A stretch of 64,000 bases of DNA from Lepidonotus clava (taxonomy: Eukaryota > Annelida > Polychaeta > Phyllodocida > Polynoidae). The notes under the pieces were generated by a model, which did no database searches, was not told the DNA's origin, and saw nothing but the letters and a program-made list of their open reading frames with translations. Below are positions 1-13,050 of the stretch, in pieces. Numbering within the stretch: the stretch's first letter is position 1; every line of letters begins with the position of its first letter. The stretch covers positions 3,128,001 to 3,192,000 of the forward strand of contig OW387133.1 in NCBI GenBank assembly GCA_936440205.1, written 5' to 3'. Both the position numbers and the translations under genes were made by a program.

Positions 1-204
1 GAATATGGGAGCGACCTTTGGCTGGTTGGATCAGTCCCAGATGATCTCACTCCCTGCCCTTTTTGTGGAGATCAGACCCAGCACCTTCCCCGGTCCATTA
101 CCTACCACCCATAAATGTGATGAGACATCCTCTGGTGATTCAGGCAAGCTGTTGGACTTATATGGCTCTGAATTCTATAGGTGCTTGAAGTACCATGGAA
201 CATC
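1..204. other. Non-coding leader of the window
   Basis: No gene, splice-flanked exon or recognisable repeat is visible. A 70-codon open frame on the plus strand has no family resemblance and runs into the minisatellite that follows. Confidence 0.4.
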
Positions 205-915
205 ATATTTATTATGACATATTGTAATCCTCCATCACATGACATACCCAAGTGACAAGCATTTGTCATGTGACTTACCGCCATGACAACCGTCCTTCAT
301 GTGATGTACCCATGTAACAATCATCTGTCATTTGACCTATCCATGTAAAAGCCATCCATTACATGACCTTCCCGTGTGACAACCATCTCATATGGCAACC
401 CCCTTCATGCGAGGTATCCACTGGACAACCATCTGTCACTTGAAATGCTTAAGTGATGACAATCCGTACCATAATGTATTTAAGTGACAATCATCCATCT
501 CTTGACATATGACACATGACAACCATCTGTCAAATTACATACCCAGTTGACAATGATCTGTCACATGACCTACCCACATGACAACCATCCATCATGTGAC
601 ATACCCATGTGACAACCATCTGTCATTTGACTCTGCATGTGATGGCCCTCTGTCATGTGATGTACCCATGCAACAACCATCTATCATATGACTTACTCAT
701 GTGACGATCATCTATCATGTAACATACCCACATGGCAACCACCCATCACATGACATACCCACATAACAACCATCTGTCATGTGACATAATCAAGTGACAA
801 CCATCTGTCATGTCATGTACCCGTATGATAACCATCCGTCACTTGACATGCTCCTGTGACAACCATCTCTCATGTGACGTACCAATGTGAAAACCATCCG
901 TCATAATTATGACAT
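205..915. repeat. 31-bp degenerate minisatellite
   Basis: About 22 diverged copies of a unit of roughly 31 bp, built from the pieces ATGTGACATACCCATGTGAC and AACCATCTGTC. Spacing varies by a base or two between copies, and many copies carry substitutions (GTGATGTACCC, TTGACCTATCC), so the array is old. The unit is itself partly symmetrical, because CATGTGA and TCATGTG recur on both sides of the CCC core. No spacers of unique sequence separate the copies, so it is not a CRISPR array. No coding function is apparent. Confidence 0.85.
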
Positions 916-2830
916 ATACCCAGACTGAGAAATGTGATAGATGTGCTGTTGATTTCCGATCAGCATAGGCTAACTGATTTAATTACAATGTATTTAGGTG
1001 TAATGGTATTACTAAATACTGTAGAAATCCAAATAAAAGAAATTATATTTCAATATTTCTTTGAAGTTTTCGTTCATGATCTTGTCCGCACACGGCCTGT
1101 TCTAAACGCTCACAGCTGCTTCCCCTCAGCGTCTGCATCCGGGTCCCGTCACTCCTCAGACTCCCCCCCCCCCCCTCCCCCGCCCCCATCAACCACCCTG
1201 CCCCCATTGCCCCCTGCCCCCTTTTTACCCTGAATAGCTCAAAGTGCGTTGCCCCTCACCCTTTGGGCCATGTTGCCCAGAAATGACCATGTCTCACGTC
1301 AATTATATGGTCCTGACCCTTAAGTTAAGTCCCCTCCTCCCCTCAAGCCCCCAAACCACTGTCAGAGGTCTGGACCAAGCTCTGACAGTCCTAGTGCTGG
1401 AGCCCGTTTGTCTCAAAAGTAAATTTTCACTGTTCAGAGAGATTACAACTAATGGGATGGATGGGATCATGGGGTGGGTCGGGGTCGGGGTGTTGCTACG
1501 GCCGCCTCCCCCCTCCCCACCCTGCTGTATACAGCCTGTATCCGCCCTTGGATTCAACATCATAGTCATCCCACAAAGATTGTACAAATCAATCTTACTG
1601 TTTGGTCTGTGTAAAGCATATATATGTAAAGAATATATTGATATATTTAATCCTATTGATAAATAGATAGGTATTATAATGCAGATAATCAAAGAAGATA
1701 GGAAATATGTCAAATATCTTTGAGAAGTAAAAACTCCCATGGCTTATTATGACAAATACTGTGCTTATTATAAAAATGTCTGGTTCTATAGTATAAGCTA
1801 TTTAAGATTTTTGTCGACACTTTAATAGCAGAACAGTTTGGGCCCTAACCCAGGCTTTAAATACTGGACTTTATAAACCAGACAAAACACGTTTCCGGGA
1901 TGCTGACGATATCCCGACCTCACATAACATTTAATGACCTCAAAGGTCCATTCTTAAAGGCGTTCCTCCCTTTTTCTGGGTCTTAGAATAAACATTTAAG
2001 TGTCTTTTTGGCGGGAAGTACCGACTTTCTGGGGCAGGAAATGTTCTGCTTACTTCATAAGGAATGTACTTCTTTTTACAGAGAGCAAACGGATACTGGC
2101 AATTAAATGAGGCGATATCGAATGAGACAGTGGTTTATTTTACAAAAGGCGGTCAAGTCTTTAAACCCTTTACAGACTGGGCTCAGAATACGCTCATAAT
2201 GACAGTTCAATACAGTCGAGGGAACCTTATACCCAGATAATGCTCCTTTATTGATATTATGTAGATACATGTATCAATTACATGTATATCGGAACATAAT
2301 TTGAAATTGACACATCAGAATTTGGGTTTATTAAAAGAACGTACCCTATATTGTCATTCCTACAAATATGACGCGTGTTCAATTCAATCAAATACAAATA
2401 TATGCTATAGATCACGGGTTTAACAAGCATTCTTATCAGCAGCTTTCTTTTTTTACACAGTTGGGAGTGGCGCATCACCCCCGCCATCCCCTTATTTCGA
2501 CCTGTGATGTAGATAAAAGTCAACTAGAGATACATTTAAGCCTTTCACTTGATATACTCGTTGCTAAGACCTTATACCTCTTGCTCGTGCGACCCCTATC
2601 CCCTTTAAAGGGTCGCGTGGCAGCCTTCGCCTTATCTTATCTATGTAATAATACCCCTACACAAAGAGGGGGATCTGTCAGGGACTACGTGTGGGGGGTC
2701 GTTTTACGGTTTTTTAACTGTTCACAGCTTTGTCTCAGATTCTTTACTTACTCTTGTTAAGTTGTTTTTTAGGGGTGTTTTTTTTCCTAAGCATGTGCAG
2801 AGTGTCTGCTTTCTACGCCTGCGTCATCCG
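916..2830. other. Intergenic DNA, low-complexity patches
   Basis: AT-rich sequence with a C-rich low-complexity patch near 1165-1230. Short open frames on both strands here are proline-rich readings of C runs or carry no family signal. No splice-bounded exon was identified. Confidence 0.4.
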
Positions 2831-2968
2831 CCTGGACACTCTCCAAGCGGAATCTACTTCACATTGTTCTATTAACCCTGGACACTCTCCAAGCGGAATC
2901 TACTTCACATTGTTCTATTAACCCTGGACACTCTCCAAGCGGAATCTACTTTACATTGTTCTATTAAC
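2831..2968. repeat. 46-bp tandem triplication with CTCTCCAAGC motif
   Basis: Three consecutive 46-bp copies at 2831-2876, 2877-2922 and 2923-2968. They are almost identical; the third differs at one position (TTTACAT for TTCACAT). Each contains ACTCTCCAAGCGGAATCTAC, which is close to the reverse complement of the TCTGCTTGGAGAGTG motif of the COPG intron satellite at 34.8-36.2 kb. The near-identity points to a recent local triplication. Confidence 0.95.
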
Positions 2969-3302
2969 CCTTTAGGTGGGGGCCACTGGGGCGGATCGAG
3001 GGGGAAGGCGTGGGGGTGAGCGCCCCTCCCTTTTTCCAGAAAATGTATTTCCAATGTAAAATTTGTCCCCAAAAACCATCTATTGAGAAATGTTTCCAAA
3101 CGTGCCCCCCTCTTTCAAATTGCCCTCCCCCACTCAGAAGCACCGCGGATTCAGTGATCATTAAAAAAGGGGGCACATTTTAAAATTTGAGCGGTGCGCA
3201 CCTCTGTTCCCCCATCGGCTCAATCCTGAAGAAACCCCTAAACCTCTGGAACCCCTAAAATCAGAAAGTGGTCATAACCTTACACAGGTTCATAACAATA
3301 CA

Positions 3303-3496
3303 CAGGTGCGGATCCAGAGTCAGTGCACTAGGGGGGGGGGGGGGGCACCCTGACCCCCCTTAAAAAAAGTGACATCAGATTTACACATATCTTCAAATTT
3401 TAAAATGCAAACATTATCTCCCTTGGGTCTAGGGGGGGCACTTCAAGTGACTTGCCCTTTTTGCCCCCCCCCCCCCCCCCCTTGGATCCGCTACTA
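3303..3496. mobile_element. MITE-like element, CAGTGGCGGATCC-type ends, 5-bp TSD
   Basis: The element begins CAGGTGCGGATCC and ends GGATCCGCTACTA, an imperfect terminal inverted repeat of about 13 bp. It is flanked on both sides by ATACA (3298-3302 and 3497-3501), a perfect 5-bp target-site duplication. The interior has a long G run near the left end and a long C run near the right end, so the whole element can fold back on itself. It has no open reading frame of note and is non-autonomous. The same family recurs at 18984, 56038 and 57876. I cannot assign the superfamily. Confidence 0.8.
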
Positions 3497-4874
3497 ATAC
3501 AAAAACGGCTCCCACCAAGAAACTAAAAACGTGTACAATCTTCTTGTATAATCCTGTAGACAACTTGATCTCCATACAAACGTACACCCACCAGACTTGA
3601 CTGATTGGTAGTGAGTTGGGTGGTACCGAGGTGTTGACAGGGGGGGGGGGGGAGGGGGGGGGGCTGTCGGGGGTAGGGGGCTGTAGGGGGTGTAGGGCCC
3701 CCGGTAACAGTCTGTTTTATACAAATGGTGCACGTCCACATAGAGAATAACCAGGGACGGGCTGACTGCTGGGGTTACACTGGAGAGGAAGGGGTGGGGG
3801 TATTATTAGGTCTTTAAACATAGTTACAAACTGTAAAACTAGGTTATTTCCAAACATTCGTCATCAAGGTTGGAGGGTCGAGATTGGCTGATCGCTCCTG
3901 GTCCCACAAGCACCTGTTTTTCAAGAAAGCATATGAATAGCCCCTCCAAAATAACATTTTTGAATATTTCTTTTACATAATTTGACTCAGTAATTGATTT
4001 CAGAGGCATTATGACGGAATATATAGATACATAAAATGTAATTTCAACCATTTAAGCTAGTATCATAGATATTGGCAACTCTTCTAAAAGATGGTTTGAT
4101 TATTTGACAACCCCTCTTGTAAGCCAAATAGCTGATTCACAGCTATAACTGCTTGATAGGTGGTTTGCAATTAGTAGCCATTTTTCGACTGAGTAACCCC
4201 CCCCCCCCTCCCCCCGCCATCCCCACTGGGTTACAGGAGAATTAGAGTCCCACACAGAGACATCGCGTAGACCAAACGATTCACATGTATATTTGATGTT
4301 ATGTCTTCTCTCAGGATTCAATTCGTCTGATACATTTTGGGCTGTTTCTCAATCCTACAATTCGTATTCAAATAAGTGGTTTCTCAGATACAAACTAACA
4401 TTTCCTCTATTTACCAGCCGAGAGGAATATTTTCTTTTCTTCTCTGAGACGACTTGGGTTACAAAATATTGATGAAATGACATTTTCTCAGGGGTGTTCA
4501 GTTGATGGAAATGTAAAAAGCATCCCATCGTGAAGCGACAGGGGTATCATGTTGGGTTGTTGAGTCTAACTCCCAACTCAACTGGGAATTCTGTTTTAGT
4601 TCAACAAGGGAAATAGGGACCGGCTAATAAAGATGCCTCTGTTAGAAAAGGGGGACTCCCAGATTGGTTAGAATTGGCGTTGACATTATGATTATAATGT
4701 CACATCCCTTGATGGACTGGATACTATCTTTATACGTTACATATTGGTGGTCAATAAATCAACTGACATATTAAAATCATCTAGCATATATAATAATTTG
4801 TACTAAAATTGATATTGCCTAATGACACCTCTGTGAAAATCAATACTTTTAAGTTTAAAATGAAGGAGTCAATT

Positions 4875-4983
<109 letters not shown>

Positions 4984-6169
4984 GGAATATGTATTGATGG
5001 GTGTCGATAATATGTGGCCATATTACCGTAGCAACTTAAGACCTAAAACCTACTCTCCTTTTTCTGATGCATAAGCCCATGATGAGATTGAATGGAGCTC
5101 GGATTATTCTAGTTGAAAAGGTTCTCGCGGCTTCTCGCCGTTTCTCGTGGTGACCCTTGACCCGGACGTGTTTGTAAACAGGACGAGATCTGTCCCTGGT
5201 ACAGAGCTGATCCTGGGGTACGGTGTCAAGGGGTGGGAGGAAATGGGGGCAGGAGAAGGGAGTTTAGATAAAAAAGAAATGTACATATAATAATGCGGTA
5301 TGGGCAATAAGCACATCCCAGTTTACAACAACATAAAAGATTACCATGAATATTTTCAAAATTGCCTCTGCGATTATTCCATGAAGACAGTTGCATGATA
5401 CAAATTCAAACAAAGCAATTTGTTTGAGAGATTGCTCCTAAGATTTCTAAAATGCAACCTCATATTTTGGACTTTAAAAACCAATGTTAAGCCTGTCTGT
5501 CCAACCTATAATGTCCGACCGTATTTTGCCCTGAAATACAGCATTTCAATTGGCTGGCAAACCTACAAATCTGTCAATTGGTAAGGTTTAAGAACTCATA
5601 TTGTTACGGCAGTACTCGGAGATATAGAAAACTAATTTGCTTGCTTATTTCAGTAACCCCAAGCTCTTGTAGACTTATATGGTTATTTTGTCCAACCCTT
5701 GTCCAACCCTAGGATATATCCAATGTAAGATAGGCTTATTCATCAGATGGGGCCAGACTGGAATGACCCTCCTACTCCCAACGATCAATTCAGTATACAT
5801 CATAAACAAACATAACATATACATGTATTTTAACAACTCTACAATAGGGCATGTAGCTGTTTTAAAAAATGTATAATGCAACATTAGGACCCCAGTTTAC
5901 ACCCTCAAATGTGCCCCTTATGGATAGGTGTGGGTTTTTACAGCCCGTTAATCACTGAACACGAGATCCATGTTAGGATTCTCACATAGGGAGTGGTTGT
6001 AGGCTGATCTGGGCTGGTCCAAGGTCAAAGGGGTCAAGGGGGTCATGACCTCTAGACTTAACAGCCTCATTCTGAGATTAGGAGGAATGTGTGGGGGTGT
6101 TGGTGGGGGACTCCATGTCGCAGGTAGAATTTGAGAATGCTTTCTGCCTTCTGTCCCTATAATTTCATT

Positions 6170-6305
6170 TTCAATGTCGAATTTAAGGATATCCCATGTC
6201 ACATGTCACATTTTTTAAATAATCCATGTCGTGTGGCTTATTTGCCTTGTCATGTCACTAAGCGTCATGTCGCATGTCCGATGTTTGTCAATTTTAGGGG
6301 TCTTT
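6170..6305. repeat. TGTCGAATTTAA / CATGTC repeat, copy 1
   Basis: Short irregular repeats of CATGTC and TGTCGAATTTAAG end with GTCAATTTTAGGGGTCT. The same arrangement and ending (TGTCGATTTTAGGGGTCT) recurs at 43735-43975, so both are copies of one dispersed repeat with an internal tandem structure. Confidence 0.6.
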
Positions 6306-8169
6306 GCCGATACTGTTCGATTTCATATTGAATAAATAAGAAGTGAAAAGATCTTGAAGCAATGAACATTTTCCCCATGATATTATATAAATACTCTTCA
6401 GGAAATTCCCGAATCCCACCATCTCCCACAAACCCCGCCATGCTTGGCCTCGGGGAGACATCCAGGTGACCTCAGCGGGGTCAGGGTCACAGAGGTCACA
6501 GGGGTCACAGAGGTCACCGAGGTCAGGGGTCATAGTGATAGCTTGTTTTTGTTGGTTTACAACTGGCCTCCAGGGGCGACGGATCAACATCACGTGTCGG
6601 GGTGTCGGGGGGGGGGGGGGTTGTTGATATGGGGTGACCGTATCAGGTCAAGGGACTTTAAGAAACACAGCCCCCACCACTCACCACTACGGATTAAGGT
6701 AGGAGGTTAAATCTCCCCTCCCATCTCGAGGTCGCATGGGTTTATTTTCATCGCTTCTTCTTTTTCATTTCTTTTTATCTCATCCTTACCGCCAGCCCCG
6801 CCATTAAATAATGGTTTCTTAATTCACTATTGCTGGGGTCTTGTGCACTGACCTCTATAATGACCTTGATGACGATGTGGAATAAAGATCAATTAGAGAA
6901 GAATAGGGTGACACAATTTGAGATATGCTCCGTTTAAGAGATGCCTCCTTACATTCTAATGCTTTGCAATCAAGACATACGGCCATCCCTCCATAAGGGG
7001 AAATGCTCATTGTGATATAACCCTGGGACAAGTTCTGGGTTTAAAAAACACAGCCTACAAATCTATAGATAAGGGTTCTTCTGCATGTGAGATACGCCCG
7101 TTGTCGTATTTGTCGACTGGGCAACTGTGAAACCGCTTTTTCCGGGAGCCGTTTATTAAGGGCAGATATTGCTTGTTGCTTCTTAAAGGGGTAATGGTTC
7201 GTGATATAGCCTGTTGAACTATAGGGGTAGGTAATGCAGGTTATATACCATGTGGATAACCGGGCGGTGGGGTGCAATGGATTCCCTCCTCTTTTAGTGG
7301 GTAAAAATAATATACGCACATGCATGCAAACAACTGCGCGTGATATATTAGTCCCTGAAGCCATGGTAAATGTGAATAACCCTCATCTTCTCAAGTCAAG
7401 GCCCCCTGCCGCCGCTGCCGCTGTACCAGTGACATCGTGACTTCGTGATGTCGTGTCGGGGGTCCACCGACTGTCCTTTTACGGTAGCCGCTGAGGGACT
7501 GGTCGGTGAGGATGATTTGATCTATATTGTGGGTTTCGTTGTCTACGCACGGAGCAATGACATACGTGATACGACTCCATATCATTGATGATGTATAGGT
7601 GGTCATAATACATGAAAGGAGAGCTTTTGCCCTTACGTAATCGTAAGGGCCATGATCCACGATGCGACAAAATGCCAACGGATTTCCTTCTCATGCATTT
7701 TCTTGCATATTTGGAATTATTTTTCTCTCTGAAAATATCATTTTCTCATGTAGATTATTCAAAATTCTTCGGAAAATTGTATATTTAATAAGGATAATGA
7801 TTATCTAACAAACCGATTTTGTAAATCGGTTCAAAACCAGCCCAAACCGCATCGTGGATCATTCCCTCAGGTCTCATCAGGGGCGCAGCTAGCCCTTATA
7901 TCAAAGGGGTCCCGTACAGGATTGAGGGGATTACAGGTTGCAATTAAGAATCATTAACATTTTTATATTTTAAAATATTTTTTGTACATCAACGGGGATC
8001 TATTTTCATGCTAGAAAAGAAAGATAGAAACCTATACTGCATGTAAATAAATAACAAATACCGTCCAGGTAAATAGCGTGAAGCCAGTATACCACCATAC
8101 TAATGTTGCTGAAGCTAATCTCTGTATAATCTTTACTGAATTGAAAAAAAAAGAAAAGAATCAACTGAC

Positions 8170-8986
8170 CGTTCTTGTCGGAGTCGTTGAAGGCCCGTCT
8201 CACGTTGACCTTGGCCCCCGTGACATTGACCAGCTCCTCCAGGGTAATGAACCCGTCCTGGGGGTCAAGGTCGTAGCTCGAGAACTTGGTGGGCATGCGC
8301 ACTGCCTTGAACTCCTTCCGGGACGGCTGCAGCTTGTTGCCGGTGGGCGGGGGCTGGTCGCCCTGCATCACGTCGCGGGCAGGATCGGTGACTTCCGCTT
8401 CCGGGTCGTCGCTGGTGATGAGCGCGGGGGCGGGGGTGCCCTCGATCTTCAGGATCTCGTCTTTGGAGTACTCATCAGCCCCCTCCCCGTCCAGCAGCTC
8501 CACCTGGTATCCAGGGTCCGACAGGGAGTCGTCATCAGCATCATCATCGTCATCGTCGTCGTCGCGGGGTCGGACCGGAAGTGCGGGGTCGTTTCCGGTT
8601 CCGGCGTAGCGGTCGACGGTGCGGCCGATGCTCTGCGCGGCCCGTGAGATGGCGTCCCAGTTGGGGGGCAGCGGGGGGCCGTCCCGGGGGGCCTCCGACA
8701 GGGGGCGCAGCAACACGTCGTACTTCATCCGGTCGCGCAGGCGCACTTCCGGTTCCGGAAGGAAGCGTTCGTCGTCGTCGGGGTGGTGCGGGCGGTGGTG
8801 GGGGCCGTCCCGGTGGTGCCCGCGTCCCTGGCGGTGGTGGTGGTGGTGGTTCCGGCGGTGGTCAACTTGTATGACGTCATCGTCCACTTCCGGTGCGACG
8901 TAGCGTCCGTCGGAGACGCTGAGGAGAAAACTTCCCAGGACCACCAGGGTCAAAAAGAGGGGCGTTCCCCGCCCCACCTCCATCAT
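8170..8986 (-). CDS. Secreted His/Asp-rich EF-hand protein, first coding exon (partial)
   Basis: Reads as 272 residues plus one base. Residues 1-27 form a signal peptide (hydrophobic LFLTLVVLGSFLLSVS, then DG). A His/Arg/Asp-rich tract lies around 42-70, a run of eight Asp around 142-149, and EF-hand sequence near the end. The first loop (DLDPQDGFITLEEL) has the expected Asp, Gly, Ile and Glu at positions 5, 6, 8 and 12, but lacks acidic residues at 1 and 3 unless a one-residue insertion is allowed. A second, canonical loop starts as DSDKNG and is cut by a splice donor (G|GTCAGT at 8170/8169), so the gene continues downstream. The tandem ATG ATG start at 8986 is directly followed by the signal peptide. 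The exon is much richer in GC than its surroundings. Probable role: a calcium-binding protein of the secretory pathway or matrix; I cannot name the family member. Its composition differs from calumenin and reticulocalbin, which carry many EF-hands. Confidence 0.8.
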
Positions 8987-9400
8987 CTCACAAGGTGCGT
9001 AGATAATCCAGGAGAGTTCTCCAAAGTGTAAAGTACGATCCTTAAGCCTTGGTGTGTAAAGTATGATCCTTAGGGCTTGGTATAAGTAGAAAGCGGTGGA
9101 CGAAGGTGTGACGTCTCTACCTACCTCCTCCCCTGTGGACCTCCAGGTAAACAGGTAACCCAGGTACAGGAGCTGTAAACACGTCGTACCCGGAGTGAGG
9201 GCGGCTCACGTCTGACTCTCCTCCTCCTGGGCCCCCCTGACGTACGTACGGCCTGGAGTATTACTAGTCTCCCCCTGCTCCTCCTACCTCCCTGCAGCCT
9301 CCGCCGACGGGTCTGAAGCAGACGCCGCGCGTTCCCCGACCTGGGCCTGCGTCTCCTCCCCCGGCAGGGCGGGGGTACTCCACACCACACAGATGGAGAG
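8987..9400 (-). promoter_or_regulatory. GC-rich upstream region of the EF-hand gene
   Basis: CpG- and GC-rich DNA directly upstream of the EF-hand start codon, probably 5' UTR and promoter. No TATA box is evident at a convincing distance. The open frames here (for example an Arg-rich 89-codon minus-strand frame at 9121-9390) look like chance readings of GC-rich sequence. Confidence 0.35.
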
Positions 9401-9487
9401 GGGATGTGAAATGCGGGATGGGCCGTTGCAAGCTATGTGTATATATAATTTGGTAATATTTTGTGTATTTTATTTGTATTTCTTGGG

Positions 9488-9489
<2 letters not shown>

Positions 9490-9519
<30 letters not shown>

Positions 9520-9587
9520 TTAAATGTATGTAGGTAGGTAGGTAGGTAGGTAGGTAGGTAGGTAGGTAGGTAGGTATATATATGTGT

Positions 9588-9636
<49 letters not shown>

Positions 9637-9650
9637 GGGGGGGGGGGGGT
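9490..9650. repeat. (TA)n-(TAGG)n-(TA)n-(TG)n-(G)n compound microsatellite
   Basis: TA repeats, then a long uninterrupted TAGG tetranucleotide run (about 9528-9577), a second TA run, a short TG run and a G homopolymer. Five simple-repeat types abut within about 160 bp. Confidence 0.95.
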
Positions 9651-11642
9651 TAGGAAGGTGGGGGGTAGGGGTCACTTTAGAGGACATGGAACATAAGTTT
9701 CGGCAAAGTCTTTCAGCAGAGGACTCTAATTAAAGAAGTGCGAAGGCATTCACGCCTGATTAATTAGAGTGTTCCTTTGCAATGTCTAACCCATCACTGT
9801 CGAGACTGAATAGAACTTGATTGAAATTGACTAACGGTTTACACTTATCCCTACTTACGATAATCTCTACTGAGAACATCGATATGGAGAGTTCCTATCA
9901 TGTGTATTGAGCGGGGTTATTTGATTATCTGTGTCTGACTGTGGAAATGGTATTGAACTATAGAGGTTTGATATCCATTTAATCTTAGGTTACTACTTAT
10001 ATTGTTGTGCCCCTGGATTACCATTATCTTTGTATTTTAGAGAGTGGTAATCTATGTTTGCAGTTTTGTATAGATGTCAGAATTGTTCCGCATCATGAAG
10101 GACATAACACTCAAGTGAAAGGAATAGATTGATTAAAGTCCAATGTGCAATACCAGTTACAAGAACTCCCATTGACAATGTACAATCCAAAGGGTAGTGT
10201 CCACTCAACCACACCCAGCCAACGCTCGTGCCTAACTATTAGTCTATCCGCTTCTATTCCATTACAGAACAAGCTTCCAGCACCAATCTTTACAGGACGT
10301 TTAACCATTGACAGTGAGTAGCACTCTGCCAAGTGCTCCGCCTTACATATGTTCACATACGCTGCCTGACATTGCCCTTATACGCTCTTCATCTGAGTAA
10401 GAAGAGTAACACTCTTAGCCCTGAGTTTTAATTCTACACAAGAATAGCTAAGCTAAAGTCTGGACTGACCATCTACATCAGTACAGTATTATGACTATAT
10501 CCTGCAATATTAAAATCAAAATAAACTTACAATAAACTTGCAAATCTATTACAAGTGAGCTTTTCTGGTGTTCCTAAAAGCAGAACCACTTTGGAGAAGG
10601 GCTAGGAGATGGGAGTGGCGGATTCTCTATCCTTAATGGAATGTTCACATGAAGAACATACTCAACCACAAATCTTTAAAGAGGTAATACAAAACTAACA
10701 CCAACAGGCTACTTCTTTGAACGTTTATTAGACCTATAATGCTCCTATTTATTTTTTTTGAAATTGTATATGGGCTGTAGAGCTCAAAACTGTTTATTTC
10801 AGTAGTCAGTTATCCAATATTCTCATATGGCATCTAATTGTGAATGCTATATAGGCCTATATATAAACAATAATAGAACGTCATGTTCAAAGCCACAGGA
10901 TCCAAGGGACTTATCATAATTATTGTAAACATACCCAGATGAGCGGTCTGACATAGGACTGATGAAAAAAGAAAAGAAACCAATTTCCCTAACAAAAACT
11001 AGAGGTGTGCACCCTATCGTCCTCTCTTAATCGACCTCTGGGACTGTTGGGTGATATACACCTTTTTCACGAGTCTGCGCAGTGAACCGTCCCGTACACA
11101 CATTAATCCCAACACCTTATCCTGTCCCCATTGGACTCAATGTACCAATACATCGGTTCGGCAATATGAGGCTTGCAGGACGCTCCACGAATGGAAAATG
11201 TGTCTAACAAGTTTTCCCATAACTGACCCTTGACCAAAATATATATTTATTTCACCCCTAATTGGGTAGTGACTATACATTTCCTATTTGAATGTCGTAT
11301 TCCCTGACCAGGAGAATAACAATAATAATAATCCTCTGATGTAAACTGTATTGTATTTCATCACTGCATATTTTATTTACTGAGTGTTGAGCAGCAACTC
11401 AAATGGAGTGGGGGGGGGGGGGGGGGGGTCTGACGGAGAGGCGGGGCGCCCAATGGTTTTCCTTTTTTTTCTAAAGATCTGTGGCTTTTGAATATTAAGG
11501 TGCAGGTGTAAATGTTGCCCAAAGTCCATTAAGGAAGTTATCAAAGCACCCCTTGTACGTTAGCAAAATCCTAAGTCTTTCTCACATGGTTCTTTGCCCC
11601 GGGAATGTAATTTGGTTTGGTGAGTACCCCCTTCTACTGCTC

Positions 11643-11683
<41 letters not shown>

Positions 11684-12611
11684 CCCCTCCCTCTACTCCC
11701 CAACCCATCTTCCCCCTCCTACCCCACCTCCCGGCCGCCCACCTTTTTACCTATAGGCCCATGTAGACGTGTTACTGGTCTCTTAGATTATGTTTTTGTT
11801 AGTTAAAGAGAGCATTTACTCGACTGAGTAGAGATAGAGGGCATAGTTGTCCCATTTTCATTTAACAGTGGTTATAGTAGACCTAATAGTAGTAGTATTC
11901 GTAATGTTTCTTGTACATGTGTTGCATAGTAAACTAAAATTAAATACCAAAGGTATAAGATTATTATTTGAAAGTGCCTGTATTTGAAATACTACTTTCT
12001 TATGAGATTTCTATACGAGAAAGACAAATTACAACAATTGAAAACATTTTCCCGTCAGACCTCAAGATATTCTACTTCAATCGGGAGACTTTTTTAAAGG
12101 TAACATTTAAACAATCTTTGAACTCAACAGTCTTACGCTGAAACATTACTTCTCTGTGGATCGCCTGTGGATGTTGTTTTTATCCGTTTTTTAAATGTCT
12201 TCATTAGCTTTGAATATCATTTCATTGTATCAGCTAATTGTATTAGTGTGCGTGTACAATCAGAAGCTATGGGTAAATCACTAAACTAATTTGATTGGTC
12301 AAAAGACAGTGCCCAATAAAAGAAAAGTCCAGACTCCCGGAGTAGTACTAACAGGCCTCTAGTAATAACCCATTTACGTGTTGGCAGACTGGGTCCAGAC
12401 ATAACAAATTGAAATAGTAGTCAATGTAACCCCATTCAACGTACCCCACACCCAAGATATATTCTCTATGAAAAGAACAATTCTAACATTAAACATAACA
12501 GCGACTTTAACCTATTACATCGCCTGGAAAACCCAAGGTTTTGCAGGAACGGATTTTGTTGACGGCATGGGAGTCGTCCTTCCCTCTATTACTTTTTAAA
12601 GGCGAGATAGG
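9651..12611. other. Intergenic DNA, low complexity only
   Basis: Mostly AT-rich unique sequence. A G run lies near 11411-11428 and a CT microsatellite near 11654-11680. No exon, RNA gene or transposon terminus was recognised. Confidence 0.4.
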
Positions 12612-12615
12612 CCTA

Positions 12616-13050
12616 TGTCATACCTAACTTTAGGCATGGCATATCCTCCCACTAATAAATACAAGAATTCATCAAATTTATCTTATAAGATATATTAATA
12701 TCATAATTTCTATTAACATACATATCTTATGTCTAAATTATAATAATCAAAATTATATGCATATTAATTAATTCATTATAGAGTTTATGGTAATTAGACA
12801 GTTAGCACTCCCCCTGTCCTGATTGGTCAGTTGTTATTAGGTCACTGACCAGAGGTCAGGTGGGAGGTGCTGGTATGTTGTAAGGACACTCTGGGTCCAG
12901 CAGCAGAAGCAACAACATGTAACAACTAAGCAGCAACATGCCTTTAGGCCTACTCTCCTGGTACTGTAGAGAAATATATTCAACATCAACTACAACCTTC
13001 TGCCTTCAAGTCTTCTCTTCATTTATACCCATTAAAACCCAATGTTCACA
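12616..13050 (+). repeat. 5' LTR
   Basis: 435 bp with TG...CA ends, AT-rich first half and several TATA-like stretches. It is near-identical to 18512-18946. Confidence 0.9.

Noticed and set aside
205-915. CRISPR-like appearance of evenly spaced short repeats
   Set aside because: There are no unique spacers, the copies are diverged and contiguous, and the window is eukaryotic.
934-1666. Proline-rich frames
   Set aside because: They are translations of C-rich low-complexity DNA without splice sites or homology.
7391-7694. Second exon of the EF-hand gene
   Set aside because: Minus-strand frames here do not complete the DSDKNG loop (no following Ile and Glu at the right spacing) and no matching acceptor phase was found.
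8078-8874. Plus-strand frames of 97-189 codons opposite the EF-hand exon
   Set aside because: They are antisense readings of a GC-rich exon; the minus strand has signal peptide, EF-hand and splice donor.
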